NCBI RefSeq assembly: GCF_047730085.1
Contig: NZ_CP159830.1
Location: 2,728,001-2,792,000, forward strand
Reading direction: 5' to 3'
Source of the DNA: Njordibacter sp937773555
GTDB taxonomy: Bacteria; Pseudomonadota; Gammaproteobacteria; Pseudomonadales; Balneatricaceae
Length of the DNA stretch: 64,000 nt
The position numbers were made by a program, and so were the translations under genes. Under the pieces are notes generated by a model that was given only the letters and a program-made list of their open reading frames with translations, was not told the DNA's origin and made no database searches. Each line of letters begins with the position of its first letter. Position 1 is the stretch's first letter. Below, one piece after another: positions 8,209 to 17,500 of this stretch.

Positions 8209-9009
8209 TTATTGGCTCGTGAGGTTACAGCTTACAAGCGCTTCAATTAGCGCCTTGAGTTGGGGTATAACTTGGTTACACTTGCTATTATCTAGTGCAT
8301 AACTGCCGCTATCTTGCATATAAGTGGTTTGCGATAATTCTAGCTGAAAGGCATGCACATGATCATGAGGCTGGCCATTGCTGCGGGTAATATAACCACC
8401 TTTAAAGCGCCCATTACTTACTTGGGTGTAAGCTGAGCCAGACAGGGCTCGCTCAGCCGCTTGAAGTAGCTTCGGAGAACATGACGCACCACCATTAGTA
8501 CCCATATTAAAATCTGGCAAGGTGCCTTCAAAAAACATAGGCACTTGTGCTCGAATAGAATGAGCATCAAATAAAATGGCATAGCCAAATTTTTGTTTAA
8601 TGCGTGTCAATGCCGCAGCCAACTGCAGATGATAAGGCCGCCAAATATTTTCGATACAGGCTTGTTGATGGGCTTTATCTGCAACTGCGCCAGGTTTGAA
8701 CATAGACTTTTCGTTGAACAAAATATGAGGAAATAAGCCTGTGGTTTTACCCGCATAAAGTGGTTTATCATCTTCTGGGCGATTAAGGTCAATGACGTAC
8801 CGTGAATAATTAGCCTTAATCACACCCACCCCCATGGCCTCTAAAAAGTCATACAGTTGTGGAATGTGCCAATCTGTATCGGGTAAGGCCAAGGCTTCTG
8901 GTATTAAGGTGCTCGCCACTTCAGGCGTAAGCTGCAAACCAGAGTGGGGCATGCTCACTAATAGTGGAGAGTGCCCCTGAACAAAATCATAAGGTACAGA
9001 AAAAGTCAT
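8209..9009 (-). CDS. hutG: N-formylglutamate deformylase (HutG)-type amidohydrolase
   Basis: The 266-residue protein matches the N-formylglutamate amidohydrolase family: SMPHSG near residues 19-24, DTDWHIPQLYDFLEAMG, YSRYVIDLNR and a central DAHSIRAQVP zinc-site motif. In the histidine pathway this enzyme releases formate and glutamate. No other hut gene is present here, so a different N-acyl amino acid is possible. The chosen ATG overlaps the stop of the upstream permease as ATGA, indicating translational coupling. The longer frame to 9048 would overlap that gene by 43 nt. Confidence 0.85.
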   Translation of the reverse strand: MTFSVPYDFVQGHSPLLVSMPHSGLQLTPEVASTLIPEALALPDTDWHIPQLYDFLEAMGVGVIKANYSRYVIDLNRPEDDKPLYAGKTTGLFPHILFNEKSMFKPGAVADKAHQQACIENIWRPYHLQLAAALTRIKQKFGYAILFDAHSIRAQVPMFFEGTLPDFNMGTNGGASCSPKLLQAAERALSGSAYTQVSNGRFKGGYITRSNGQPHDHVHAFQLELSQTTYMQDSGSYALDNSKCNQVIPQLKALIEALVSCNLTSQ

Positions 9010-9944
9010 AGTACTAAACCTGTGATATGTATCGCCAAACTGGTCCAAAAGGTTAACCCTACCAAGCTGGCTAAGGTTTGCAAAGTAATGATATCAGCCA
9101 TGAGTTTGGCGTTACCACCCATCTGTTGGATAAAGGGGTAAGCCGATACGGCGGCCGGCAAAGCCCCAAAAACCACCACACAAACGGTCACCAAAGGGCT
9201 TAGATTAAACCACCATGCGCCCCCTAAAAACAAGGCTGGAAACACTAAGAGCTTAGCACTAAGGGCAGCAATTAAGGGTAGCCAGCTACCCCTTAAGGAA
9301 CTCATCTTCAAACTGGCGCCCACACTGAGCAATAACAAAGGTAAGGCAGCACGACTCACCATGTCCATCGATTGATCCAATATAGTAGGGATAGAAATGG
9401 CGAGTATATTAAGAAAAAGACCGATAGCTACGCCGATGAGCATTGGATTACGCAATAGTCCTTTGAGCATTAAAGCGGGCAAGGGTTGGTTTTTTTTACT
9501 CACTAGCAAACTCACAGAGAGCACCGAGAGAATATTAGTAGAGGGCAACAGCACAGCAATAATTAAGGCCCCAAGCTCCTGACCGGGCAGGCCAAATATA
9601 TCCACCAACACCGCAAAACCAATAAACCCATTATGGCGTACACCACCTTGGGTAATCGATGAGGTGGAGGCTCCATCTAGACCCAGTAACCGAGACACCA
9701 CCACACAATAAATTAAAATTAATATCAGCGCCACAGTAAAGATAGTGAACAAAGGTAAAACCAAAGCTGGATCAATGGTGGCGTTAGCCAAAGTTCGCAC
9801 AATCAACACCGGGAATAACACCCAGTAGGATAACTTTGAAATACCTTGCCAAAAACTGGCGTCTACAAGAAGTTTTTTAGACAGGCCGTAGCCTAATAGC
9901 ATCACCAGCAAAATGGAGCTGACAACTGGAAAAATGGCGTTCAT
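9006..9944 (-). CDS. AEC (auxin efflux carrier) family permease
   Basis: The 312-residue integral membrane protein has about ten hydrophobic segments and the family's N-terminal pattern MNAIFPVVSSILLVMLLGYG. Bacterial AEC proteins move organic acids such as malate and malonate. This gene heads a run with hutG, PhyH and GFA genes, so the cargo may be the substrate of that pathway; that is inference. The ATG at 9944 is preferred over an upstream TTG at 9956. Confidence 0.82.
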   Translation of the reverse strand: MNAIFPVVSSILLVMLLGYGLSKKLLVDASFWQGISKLSYWVLFPVLIVRTLANATIDPALVLPLFTIFTVALILILIYCVVVSRLLGLDGASTSSITQGGVRHNGFIGFAVLVDIFGLPGQELGALIIAVLLPSTNILSVLSVSLLVSKKNQPLPALMLKGLLRNPMLIGVAIGLFLNILAISIPTILDQSMDMVSRAALPLLLLSVGASLKMSSLRGSWLPLIAALSAKLLVFPALFLGGAWWFNLSPLVTVCVVVFGALPAAVSAYPFIQQMGGNAKLMADIITLQTLASLVGLTFWTSLAIHITGLVL

Positions 9945-10050
9945 TAAATAAACCAATACAACAAGTACATAGCGCCATCATACCAGTAAGCACTAGGTGA
10001 TCTGACAATTTTTTACCCTATTAAGGCGGTCTTATTTAACCTAGGTAAAA

Positions 10051-10132
10051 CATAGGGTGCTCCTGGTTAATCGCAAACCTTGCTCACCTACATGAGGCAT
10101 GGCCTTATCTAGCGTCTTAATAACACCCTATG
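10051..10132. repeat. Inverted repeat in the gap between cdhA and the AEC operon
   Basis: CATAGGGTG at 10051-10059 is exactly complementary to CACCCTATG at 10124-10132, with 64 nt between them. A smaller GGTT/AACC hairpin lies inside the 5' part. No T-run follows on either strand. It may fold the 3' untranslated region of the cdh transcript or be a remnant of a small mobile repeat. Nothing else is seen in 9945-10160. Confidence 0.35.
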
Positions 10133-10160
10133 AGTTACTTGCTGCTAGAGATAAGCCATA

Positions 10161-11162
10161 TTAACCTAACTGCTTTAAACGCTCATCATGTTGGTTCAAT
10201 AGCTCACCTACACCCCAATTATTATCTTTTTGCACACGCATAATACCTATTAAGTTTTTATCCCGAATGCGCTCTAACTCTCTAATGGAGTGATGCCCAG
10301 ACTGTGCATCTGATTGCTCTGCAATGGTTGCAATGAGTTCGTCTGTAAGTTCCGGCACATCCATGAGCTTGGTCCATGGCCACTCTAAACAAGGTCCAAA
10401 TTGCGCAATAAAATGCGCCATACCCGCTTCACCACCAGCAATACGATAGGTTTCAAACAAACCCATTTGTGCCCACCGTAACCCAAAGCCATAGCGAATT
10501 GCATCATCTATTTCTGAGGTAGTGGCAATACCGTCTTTGATCATCCACAACCCTTCACGCCATACTGCCTCTAAAAAGCGATCGGCAATGTGGGCATCAA
10601 TTTCTTTGCGCACATGCAAAGGCTTCATGCCTACACTGGTTAATAACGCCTTGGCTTGTTCAATAATGCCTAAACCATTGGCTGGGCTAGGCACTAATTC
10701 TACTAAAGGTAACAAGTACACGGGGTTGAACGGATGGGCCACCATAATTTGTTCTGGTCTTAGGGCATTTTCTTGCAATTGTGAAGGTTTAAAGCCAGAA
10801 GTGGAGGAGCCAATAATAGCTGATTCAGTGCAAGCAGCCTGCACTTGAGCAAATACCATGTGCTTAATATCTAATCGTTCTGGCACACTTTCTTGAATCC
10901 AATCAGCGTTAGCGACTGCTGCTTCCAAACTATCACAAAGGATAAGTTTACCTTCCCTGGGCATAGCCACATCGGCTAGTTGAGGCAAAGCAGCACGAGC
11001 ATTATCTAGTACTGCATCTAATTTACGCTGAGCATCAGCTGCAGGGTCATAAACATTAACATCCCAACCATGTAACAAAAACCTTGCTACCCAACCACCA
11101 CCAATAACACCACCACCGATACAAGCGGCTGTTTTATAGCTCTTATTTACCATATCAATCAT
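10161..11162 (-). CDS. cdhA: L-carnitine dehydrogenase
   Basis: The 333-residue protein resembles 3-hydroxyacyl-CoA dehydrogenases, with an N-terminal Rossmann motif GGGVIGGGWVARFLLHGW (16-33). It carries the carnitine-dehydrogenase-like HPFNPVYLLPLVE and IADRFLEAVWREGLW motifs and a C-terminal region longer than in simple acyl-CoA enzymes. It oxidises L-carnitine to 3-dehydrocarnitine with NAD. The ATG overlaps the stop of the upstream cleavage-enzyme gene as ATGA. The pairing with a BKACE enzyme matches the Pseudomonas cdhA/cdhC carnitine pathway and strengthens the call. Confidence 0.87.
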   Translation of the reverse strand: MIDMVNKSYKTAACIGGGVIGGGWVARFLLHGWDVNVYDPAADAQRKLDAVLDNARAALPQLADVAMPREGKLILCDSLEAAVANADWIQESVPERLDIKHMVFAQVQAACTESAIIGSSTSGFKPSQLQENALRPEQIMVAHPFNPVYLLPLVELVPSPANGLGIIEQAKALLTSVGMKPLHVRKEIDAHIADRFLEAVWREGLWMIKDGIATTSEIDDAIRYGFGLRWAQMGLFETYRIAGGEAGMAHFIAQFGPCLEWPWTKLMDVPELTDELIATIAEQSDAQSGHHSIRELERIRDKNLIGIMRVQKDNNWGVGELLNQHDERLKQLG

Positions 11163-12073
11163 GCCAAAGGTGCCCGTTTTTCTACTTTAATCAACTCACG
11201 CACCTGAGCTGGAGTCATTAATGTGGTACCCATGTTAGTGGCGATGGTTGCGGCACGCTCTACTAGCTGCGCGTTAGTCGCCAATACACCTTTTTCTAAC
11301 CAAATGTTGTCTTCTAAACCAACACGAATATGACCTCCGGCCAATACGGTAGCGGCTACATAATTCATTTGGTTACGACCAATAGCAAAGGCTGACATCA
11401 CCCAGTCTTTAGGTACATTGTTAACCATAGCCATAAAGGTATTGAGGTCATCCGGCGCACCCCACGGAATACCCATACACAGTTGTACCATTACCGGTTC
11501 AGTAATTAAACCTTCCTCAACCAGCTTTTTAGCTAACCATAAATGGCCCGTATCAAAGGCTTCAATTTCAATGCGAGCACCCATAGCTGTCATCTTTCCT
11601 GCCATAGCCCGCAACATGCCTGGAGTATTAGTCATGACGTAATCAGCTTCAGCAAAGTTCATGGTGCCACAATCTAAGGTGCAGATTTCTGGTTGGCACT
11701 GACGCACATGTTCTACACGCTCGCTGGCTCCGACCATATCTGTACTAGATTGGTGCAGAGGCAGTGGGTTCTCAGCATCACCAAACACTATATCACCACC
11801 CATGCCCGCGGTAAGGTTAAGGACTACATCCACTTCTGAAGCACGAATACGTTCCGTGAGTTCTTTATACAAATCTAAGCGGCGGCTTGGGATCCCCGTT
11901 TTGGGATCACGCACGTGGCAATGCACCACTGCGGCGCCAGCCTTAGCTGCATCAATAGCACTATTAGCAATTTGTTCAGGGCTACGTGGCACATGGTGAG
12001 AGCGGTCTTGAGAACTACCAGACCCTGTCACAGCACAGGTAATAAATACATTTTGGCTAGCTTGTAATGGCAC
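11159..12073 (-). CDS. cdhC: Beta-keto acid cleavage enzyme (dehydrocarnitine cleavage)
   Basis: The 304-residue BKACE family (formerly DUF849) TIM barrel has the zinc-site motif VVHCHVRDP, GMGGDIVFG and the C-terminal HIRVGLEDN. Such enzymes condense a beta-keto acid with acetyl-CoA and split it. Next to L-carnitine dehydrogenase the expected reaction is dehydrocarnitine plus acetyl-CoA giving betainyl-CoA plus acetoacetate. It is the first gene of a two-gene operon. The betainyl-CoA thioesterase (cdhB) is not next to it. Confidence 0.85.
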   Translation of the reverse strand: MPLQASQNVFITCAVTGSGSSQDRSHHVPRSPEQIANSAIDAAKAGAAVVHCHVRDPKTGIPSRRLDLYKELTERIRASEVDVVLNLTAGMGGDIVFGDAENPLPLHQSSTDMVGASERVEHVRQCQPEICTLDCGTMNFAEADYVMTNTPGMLRAMAGKMTAMGARIEIEAFDTGHLWLAKKLVEEGLITEPVMVQLCMGIPWGAPDDLNTFMAMVNNVPKDWVMSAFAIGRNQMNYVAATVLAGGHIRVGLEDNIWLEKGVLATNAQLVERAATIATNMGTTLMTPAQVRELIKVEKRAPLA

Positions 12074-12262
12074 GGCTGAGGTCCTCTATTAATTACGTTA
12101 ATTGTATGGCGCAATAATGGCATTGCCTATGGGGATTTAATTGACATTTTAGGAGCAATTATTATTCAATACCGAACAAACTATCATCTTGTTGTTATTT
12201 TTTTGTTAGCACAAGTGGTGGGCTAGCCTAGGTTTACTGCATGAGGATGAGATCAACACTAG

Positions 12263-12358
12263 CTTCATAAACTTACCACCAAGGCCTTTGATATTTTGGC
12301 AGTCTTTGCTCATGCTAGCTTGAGGGCTGCAGCTGATACTTTGACGAAGCTAACTTAG
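12263..12358 (+). pseudogene. Possible remnant of a LysR-type regulator N-terminus
   Basis: In the 343-nt gap between cdhC and imuA a 31-codon open frame reads as LHKLTTKAFDILAVF followed by AHASLRAAADTLTKLT, then a stop. This resembles the first helices of a LysR helix-turn-helix (F..va..gSl.aAA..L), with about one residue missing. It lacks a start codon and breaks off where the recognition helix should begin. The match is by eye and could be chance. The rest of 12074-12393 shows no gene. Confidence 0.3.
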
Positions 12359-12393
12359 TTTTTTCCTTGACCTGAGCCAAAAATATGTCAGAA

Positions 12394-12413
12394 TACTGTA
12401 TATATATACAGTA
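12394..12413. promoter_or_regulatory. LexA (SOS) box of the imuA-imuB-dnaE2 operon
   Basis: TACTGTATATATATACAGTA is a perfect palindrome and matches the gammaproteobacterial LexA consensus CTG-N10-CAG (12396-12411). It ends 15 nt before the imuA start codon, so LexA bound here would block transcription. This cassette is SOS-regulated in many proteobacteria. Confidence 0.93.
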
Positions 12414-12428
12414 TTTGTGAATTTTACC

Positions 12429-13130
12429 ATGGCTCTCTTACAACTCGAAAAAGAGCGTTTGGTCTGGCGAGCTCGGCAATTAACCGGCCCAGATCATCGC
12501 CGTCAAAGTAGTTTTTATCCTACTTTAGATGCCCACTTACAAGGAGGCTGGCCCCAGACAGGGCTAGTGGAATTGGCCTATGGCTCTGCAGGTATTGGTG
12601 AGTTACGTTTGTTATTTCCCTTATTAGCACAAACTGAATCACGCTTACAGGTGTGGATAAATCCACCAGCAGAGCTAAATGGACAAGCTTTAGCGCAACA
12701 TGGCATTGACCTAAGCCAAACGTTATTAATACGCTGCCAAAACCCACAACAAGCCCTTTGGAGTGCCGAACAAAGCCTTAATAGCGGTTGCTGTAGCCAC
12801 CTTATTCTCTGGGCACCTGGATTAACTGCGCCCCAAGCTAAACGCCTACAGGTGTCTGCCAAAGGCAATCAAGCCCTGATGTTTTGGTTACACCCTCAAG
12901 CCGAACCTAGCACGAGCGCTTTACCAATTAGTGCGCGTCTGTCTCTTGCCCCCCTAGCCACAGGGCTACGCCTAAAAATCCATAAGTACCAAGGCCAATG
13001 GCCACAAAGCTTTTGCCAAGTAGATATGCATGAGCTTTGGCCATCTTTAGCGATACCTACCCATTTACCCACTCACCATGGCCCTGCACCGTCAAGCAAC
13101 ATTGCGGCACTGCCATTTAAACCACGGTGA
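12429..13130 (+). CDS. imuA: SOS mutagenesis protein ImuA
   Basis: The 233-residue RecA/SulA-like protein is the accessory factor of the ImuA-ImuB-DnaE2 translesion mutasome. The family pattern includes an N-terminal helix, the LDAHLQGGWPQTGLVELAYG segment that corresponds to the RecA-fold core without a true Walker A, and a C-terminal half rich in Gln and Leu. The ATG at 12429 is chosen. A GTG 12 nt upstream is possible, but it lies only 3 nt after the LexA box. Its stop is 3 nt before imuB. Confidence 0.87.
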   Translation: MALLQLEKERLVWRARQLTGPDHRRQSSFYPTLDAHLQGGWPQTGLVELAYGSAGIGELRLLFPLLAQTESRLQVWINPPAELNGQALAQHGIDLSQTLLIRCQNPQQALWSAEQSLNSGCCSHLILWAPGLTAPQAKRLQVSAKGNQALMFWLHPQAEPSTSALPISARLSLAPLATGLRLKIHKYQGQWPQSFCQVDMHELWPSLAIPTHLPTHHGPAPSSNIAALPFKPR

Positions 13131-13133
13131 CCT

Positions 13134-14540
13134 ATGCAGTGGCTTTATTTATACTTTCCAAACCTTCAACTAGACAGCCTGTTACATCAACAGGCCTATA
13201 ACCAAGCCTGCGTTTTGGTTGATAAAAACGAGGTGGTACAAACTAACTCAGAAGCACGCCAACTAGGAATAAAAATAGGCACAGGATTAGGCCAAGCTGC
13301 ACTTTTATCTGCTCAACTTAAAGTAATTGCCTACGAACCTAAACAAGAACAGCGCCTACTGGCTCAACTTGCTCAGCGTTTGTATCAGACCAGCGCCACT
13401 TTGTATCTTGACCCTCCCCAAGGGTTATTATTACAAACCAGTGATATGCTACGGTTGTATGAGGGCCTAGCCCCTTATTGGCAGCAGCTGCAGCAACCGC
13501 TTATGGAACGTGGCTTGCACTACCATTATGCAAGCGCTCACAGCCCCCTAGCTGCGCAGGTTTTGGCCCGCGCAGGCAATGATCGTTTACTAACGCACCA
13601 AGGTGAAGCCACAGGGTTACTGCATCAGTTGCCCATTCACAGCGCAGGCCTTAACTATAAACTTTGTCTACAGTTAGAGCGCCTTGGGCTTAATACTCTT
13701 GGCCAAGCTCAAGCGTTACCACGGTCAGCACTAGGCCAGCGCTTAGGCCAAACTCTAGTGACTTATTTACAACAACTAGAAGACAGCAGTGCGCCTAGCA
13801 GGCCTAGATACCAACCCCCTGAACACTTTCGCCAGCGTTTAGAGTTACTCTACGAAATTGAACACAGCACAGCATTACGTTTTCCATTAAAACGATTATT
13901 AAGTGATCTGGAAGCCTTTTTAGCGCCTCGCCAACTACAAGCTGCTGGGCTGATTTTAGGCCTAGAGTACCTAGAACACACTTCAGAAAGAGTCTACATA
14001 GGCTGTAGCGATGGCGAATATCGGGCAGAGTCTTGGTTAGGTTTATCCATGCTGAGGTTAGAACAGTTACAACTTCAAGCACCTATTATTGCTATTAGCC
14101 TTAAAACTAAAGGACAAATGCCATGGGCACCCTTGTCAGCACAATTATTTGAGCCTTTAGGGGGCAAACTTACAGCTGGACAGCTTATTAGCCGCTTACA
14201 AAATAAACTCGGAGACCATGCCGTACAACAAGTGTATTTGCGAGATGATCATCGCCCCGAACGAAGCTTCTATCAAGGTGCGCCCCAAAGTAGTTACCAG
14301 GCACATCAGGCTACAACATATTTACGCCCAAGCTTATTATTCACCCTGCCACAGGCCTTAAATCATAAGCCTGATCAGCAGTGGTGTATTTTATCTGGCC
14401 CTGAACGCATCCAAAGTGGCTGGTGGGATAACGTGAGCATTTGCCGTGACTACTTCATCGCACGCAACCCAACTGGACAGGTGTGTTGGTTATTTCGCAC
14501 TCCCAGAGAAGAGTGGTTTTTACATGGCTACTTTTCATGA
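13134..14540 (+). CDS. imuB: ImuB, Y-family polymerase-like protein
   Basis: The 468-residue protein resembles Y-family polymerases (DinB/UmuC) at its N-terminus (MQWLYLYFPNLQLDSLL) and has a helix-hairpin-helix-like region around LCLQLERLGLNTLGQAQALP. As usual for ImuB, the acidic catalytic residues of true Y-family polymerases are not evident. ImuB is thought to act as a hub that binds the beta clamp, ImuA and DnaE2. The stop overlaps the dnaE2 start as ATGA. Confidence 0.9.
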   Translation: MQWLYLYFPNLQLDSLLHQQAYNQACVLVDKNEVVQTNSEARQLGIKIGTGLGQAALLSAQLKVIAYEPKQEQRLLAQLAQRLYQTSATLYLDPPQGLLLQTSDMLRLYEGLAPYWQQLQQPLMERGLHYHYASAHSPLAAQVLARAGNDRLLTHQGEATGLLHQLPIHSAGLNYKLCLQLERLGLNTLGQAQALPRSALGQRLGQTLVTYLQQLEDSSAPSRPRYQPPEHFRQRLELLYEIEHSTALRFPLKRLLSDLEAFLAPRQLQAAGLILGLEYLEHTSERVYIGCSDGEYRAESWLGLSMLRLEQLQLQAPIIAISLKTKGQMPWAPLSAQLFEPLGGKLTAGQLISRLQNKLGDHAVQQVYLRDDHRPERSFYQGAPQSSYQAHQATTYLRPSLLFTLPQALNHKPDQQWCILSGPERIQSGWWDNVSICRDYFIARNPTGQVCWLFRTPREEWFLHGYFS

Positions 14541-17500
14541 GTAGCAAACCTGTTGTCGATTATGCTGAGCTACATTGTTTAAGCAATTTTAGCTTTTTGC
14601 GGGCGGCTTCCCACCCCCAAGAGTTAATCCAGCAAGCAGATGCTTTAGGTTATAAAGCCCTTGCGCTTACAGACGAATGTTCAGTAGCAGGGGTTGTTCG
14701 AGCCTATCAGCATAAAAAAGAACATAATTTAAATATTAAGCTCATTATTGGTAGTGAGTTTTTACTTAATCCACACCAATCTGAGGCTCAAGAGAGCTTA
14801 ATAGTACTCGCAAGAAATCGCTTAGGATATGCTCAATTATGTCAGCTGATCAGCCTTTCTAGGCAACGTTGTGAAAAAGGTAAATACCAAGTTTTTGAAA
14901 ATGATTTTGACAATCTTAGTGAGTGCTTACTTATATGGAACCCCCATCCAAGCAGTAAAAGTTTATTAGGAGAAAAATTAAGTAGCCAATATAAAGACCA
15001 CTTATGGATAGGCTGTCACCGGCGTTTAAGTGCCCTAGATCAGCGCCTACAAACCCATTGCCAAACCATGGCCAAGGCTTATGATTTGCCCATAGTAGCT
15101 CTTGGTCAAGTAATTATGCATAGCCCAGATCGGCAAATGCTACACGACACCCTGACAGCCATTCGTATTGGTATGCCTGTACATGCCTGTGGTTACGCTC
15201 TTCAGGCCAACCGTGAACATAGCCTACGATCGTTGGATAAAATCGCCAAACTGTATCCCCTCCAATGGATACAAACCAGTGTATTAATTGCCCAACAATG
15301 TAACTTTTGTTTATCAGAACTAAGCTATGAATACCCCGCTGAACTAGTGCCCAGTGGTTATGATGCCAACAGTTATCTACACTACCTTGTAGAACAAGGT
15401 AAAGAAATTCGCTTTCCTGCTGGGGTGCCACACGATATTGCCCTCATCATAGATAAAGAGCTTAGCCTTATCGCGTCCGAAGGTTACGCCCACTTCTTTT
15501 TAACCGTATATGACTTAGTACAGTTCGCTAAAAGTCAGCACATTTTATATCAGGGCCGTGGTTCTTCAGCTAATTCTGTGGTGTGCTATTGTTTAGAAAT
15601 AACTGCCGTAGATCCTCGCCAAATACAGGTATTATTTGAACGTTTTATTTCTAAGGAACGGGCTGAACCACCAGACATTGATGTAGATTTTGAACATCAA
15701 AGGCGCGAGGAAATAATTCAGTACATCTATCAAAAATATGGCCGCCATCGGGCAGCTTTAGCTGCTACTGTTATCACTTACCGTTTTAAGAGTGCGGTGC
15801 GTGAAGTAGGTAAAGCCTTAGGTATTAGCTTACCCACACTTGAACTGTTTATTAAAAATGTAGATCACCAAGATCACAGTACAGAGTGGGATAAGCAATT
15901 ACACAGCTTGGGTTTAGACAGCCAGAGCCATGTGGGCCGATGCTTTTTGGAACTGGTGCAAACACTACAAGGATTTCCTCGCCACTTATCACAACATGTT
16001 GGGGGGTTTATTATTAGTGCAGGGCCCTTAAGTGAGCTGGTGCCTATAGAAAATGCAGCCATGGCTGATCGTACTGTGATTCAGTGGGATAAAGACGATT
16101 TAGCAAGCCTTGCCTTACTCAAGGTAGACGTTTTAGCCTTAGGCATGCTTAGCGCTATAAGACGAGCATTACACATGGTGCACCACTATCACGGGCGTAA
16201 ACTCAGCTTAGCTGACATCACTCGCATGGATGATGATGCCAAGGTGTATGCCATGCTCCAGCAGGGCGATAGTGTCGGTGTATTTCAAGTAGAATCCCGT
16301 GCTCAAATGAGCATGTTGCCACGTTTACAACCTGCTTGTTTTTATGACCTTGTGATTCAAATTGCCATTGTGCGCCCTGGGCCAATTCAAGGAGACATGG
16401 TGCATCCATTTTTGCGCCGCAGAGCGGGTAAAGAAAACGTAGATTACCCATCACAGGAAGTGAAGGGAGTGCTAGAACGTACCTTAGGTGTGCCTATTTT
16501 TCAGGAGCAAGTGATAAAGCTAGCAATGGTAGCAGCAGGCTTTAGTGGCGGAGAAGCTGATCGCTTGCGCCGCGCTATGGCCAATTGGAAACGTCATGGA
16601 GAGCTTGATCAATTCCAACATAAGCTTGTCAATGGCATGGTCAAAAGAGGTTATAAAACAGAGTTTGCAGAACGCTTATATCAACAAATTTTAGGTTTTG
16701 GAGAGTACGGTTTTCCCGAGTCCCATTCAGCCAGTTTTGCAGTTTTAACTTACGCTTCGGCTTGGCTTAAATACCACTACCCTGCAGCATTTTATTGTGC
16801 CATTCTCAATAGCCAGCCTATGGGTTTTTATAGTGCATCACAGTTAATTCAGGATGCCCGTCGTCATGGTCTTCAAGTGCTGCCGGTGTGTATTAATCAT
16901 AGTGCTTGGGACCACAGTTTAGAATCTACTAAGACCGCAGAACTGGCATTACGCTTAGGCTTTCGGCAAGTGAAAGGAGTGCGCCAAATTCATATACAGC
17001 AGCTATTAAAACACCGGCCCAAACAAGGCTTTCAAGACCTTCCCCAAGTACAAACATTACACCTTCCTAGAGGCCAGCTAGAATCTCTTGCTAGCGCTAA
17101 TGCACTCACCTGTTTTAGTGGCCACCGCTACCAAGCCCGCTGGCAATTACTCGACAATTATCAAGACCTACCATTACTGCACCAAGTGCAAGAAACAAAC
17201 CCAGAGCAATTACCAGGGCCTGACGCTTTAGATGTGTTAACTGAAGACTATGCCAGCCTAAGCCTAAGCTTAGAACAACACCCCATTGCCTTGCTACGCC
17301 ATGCAGGCCTTCTAAAAGGCTGCCTAAGCACTAGCCAAATGGTACATAAGCCTCATCAAAGTTTAGTCACTGCCGCGGGGATAGTTACTGGTCGACAAAG
17401 GCCCAGCACAGCCTCTGGTGTAACTTTTATTACCCTAGAAGATGAAACAGGAAATACTAACCTAGTGGTATGGCAAGGCACTGCCCGCGCACAAAGACAA

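Noticed and set aside
14483..14536. Upstream start for dnaE2
   Set aside because: It would overlap imuB by 58 nt and add residues unlike the PHP domain start; the ATGA overlap start fits better.
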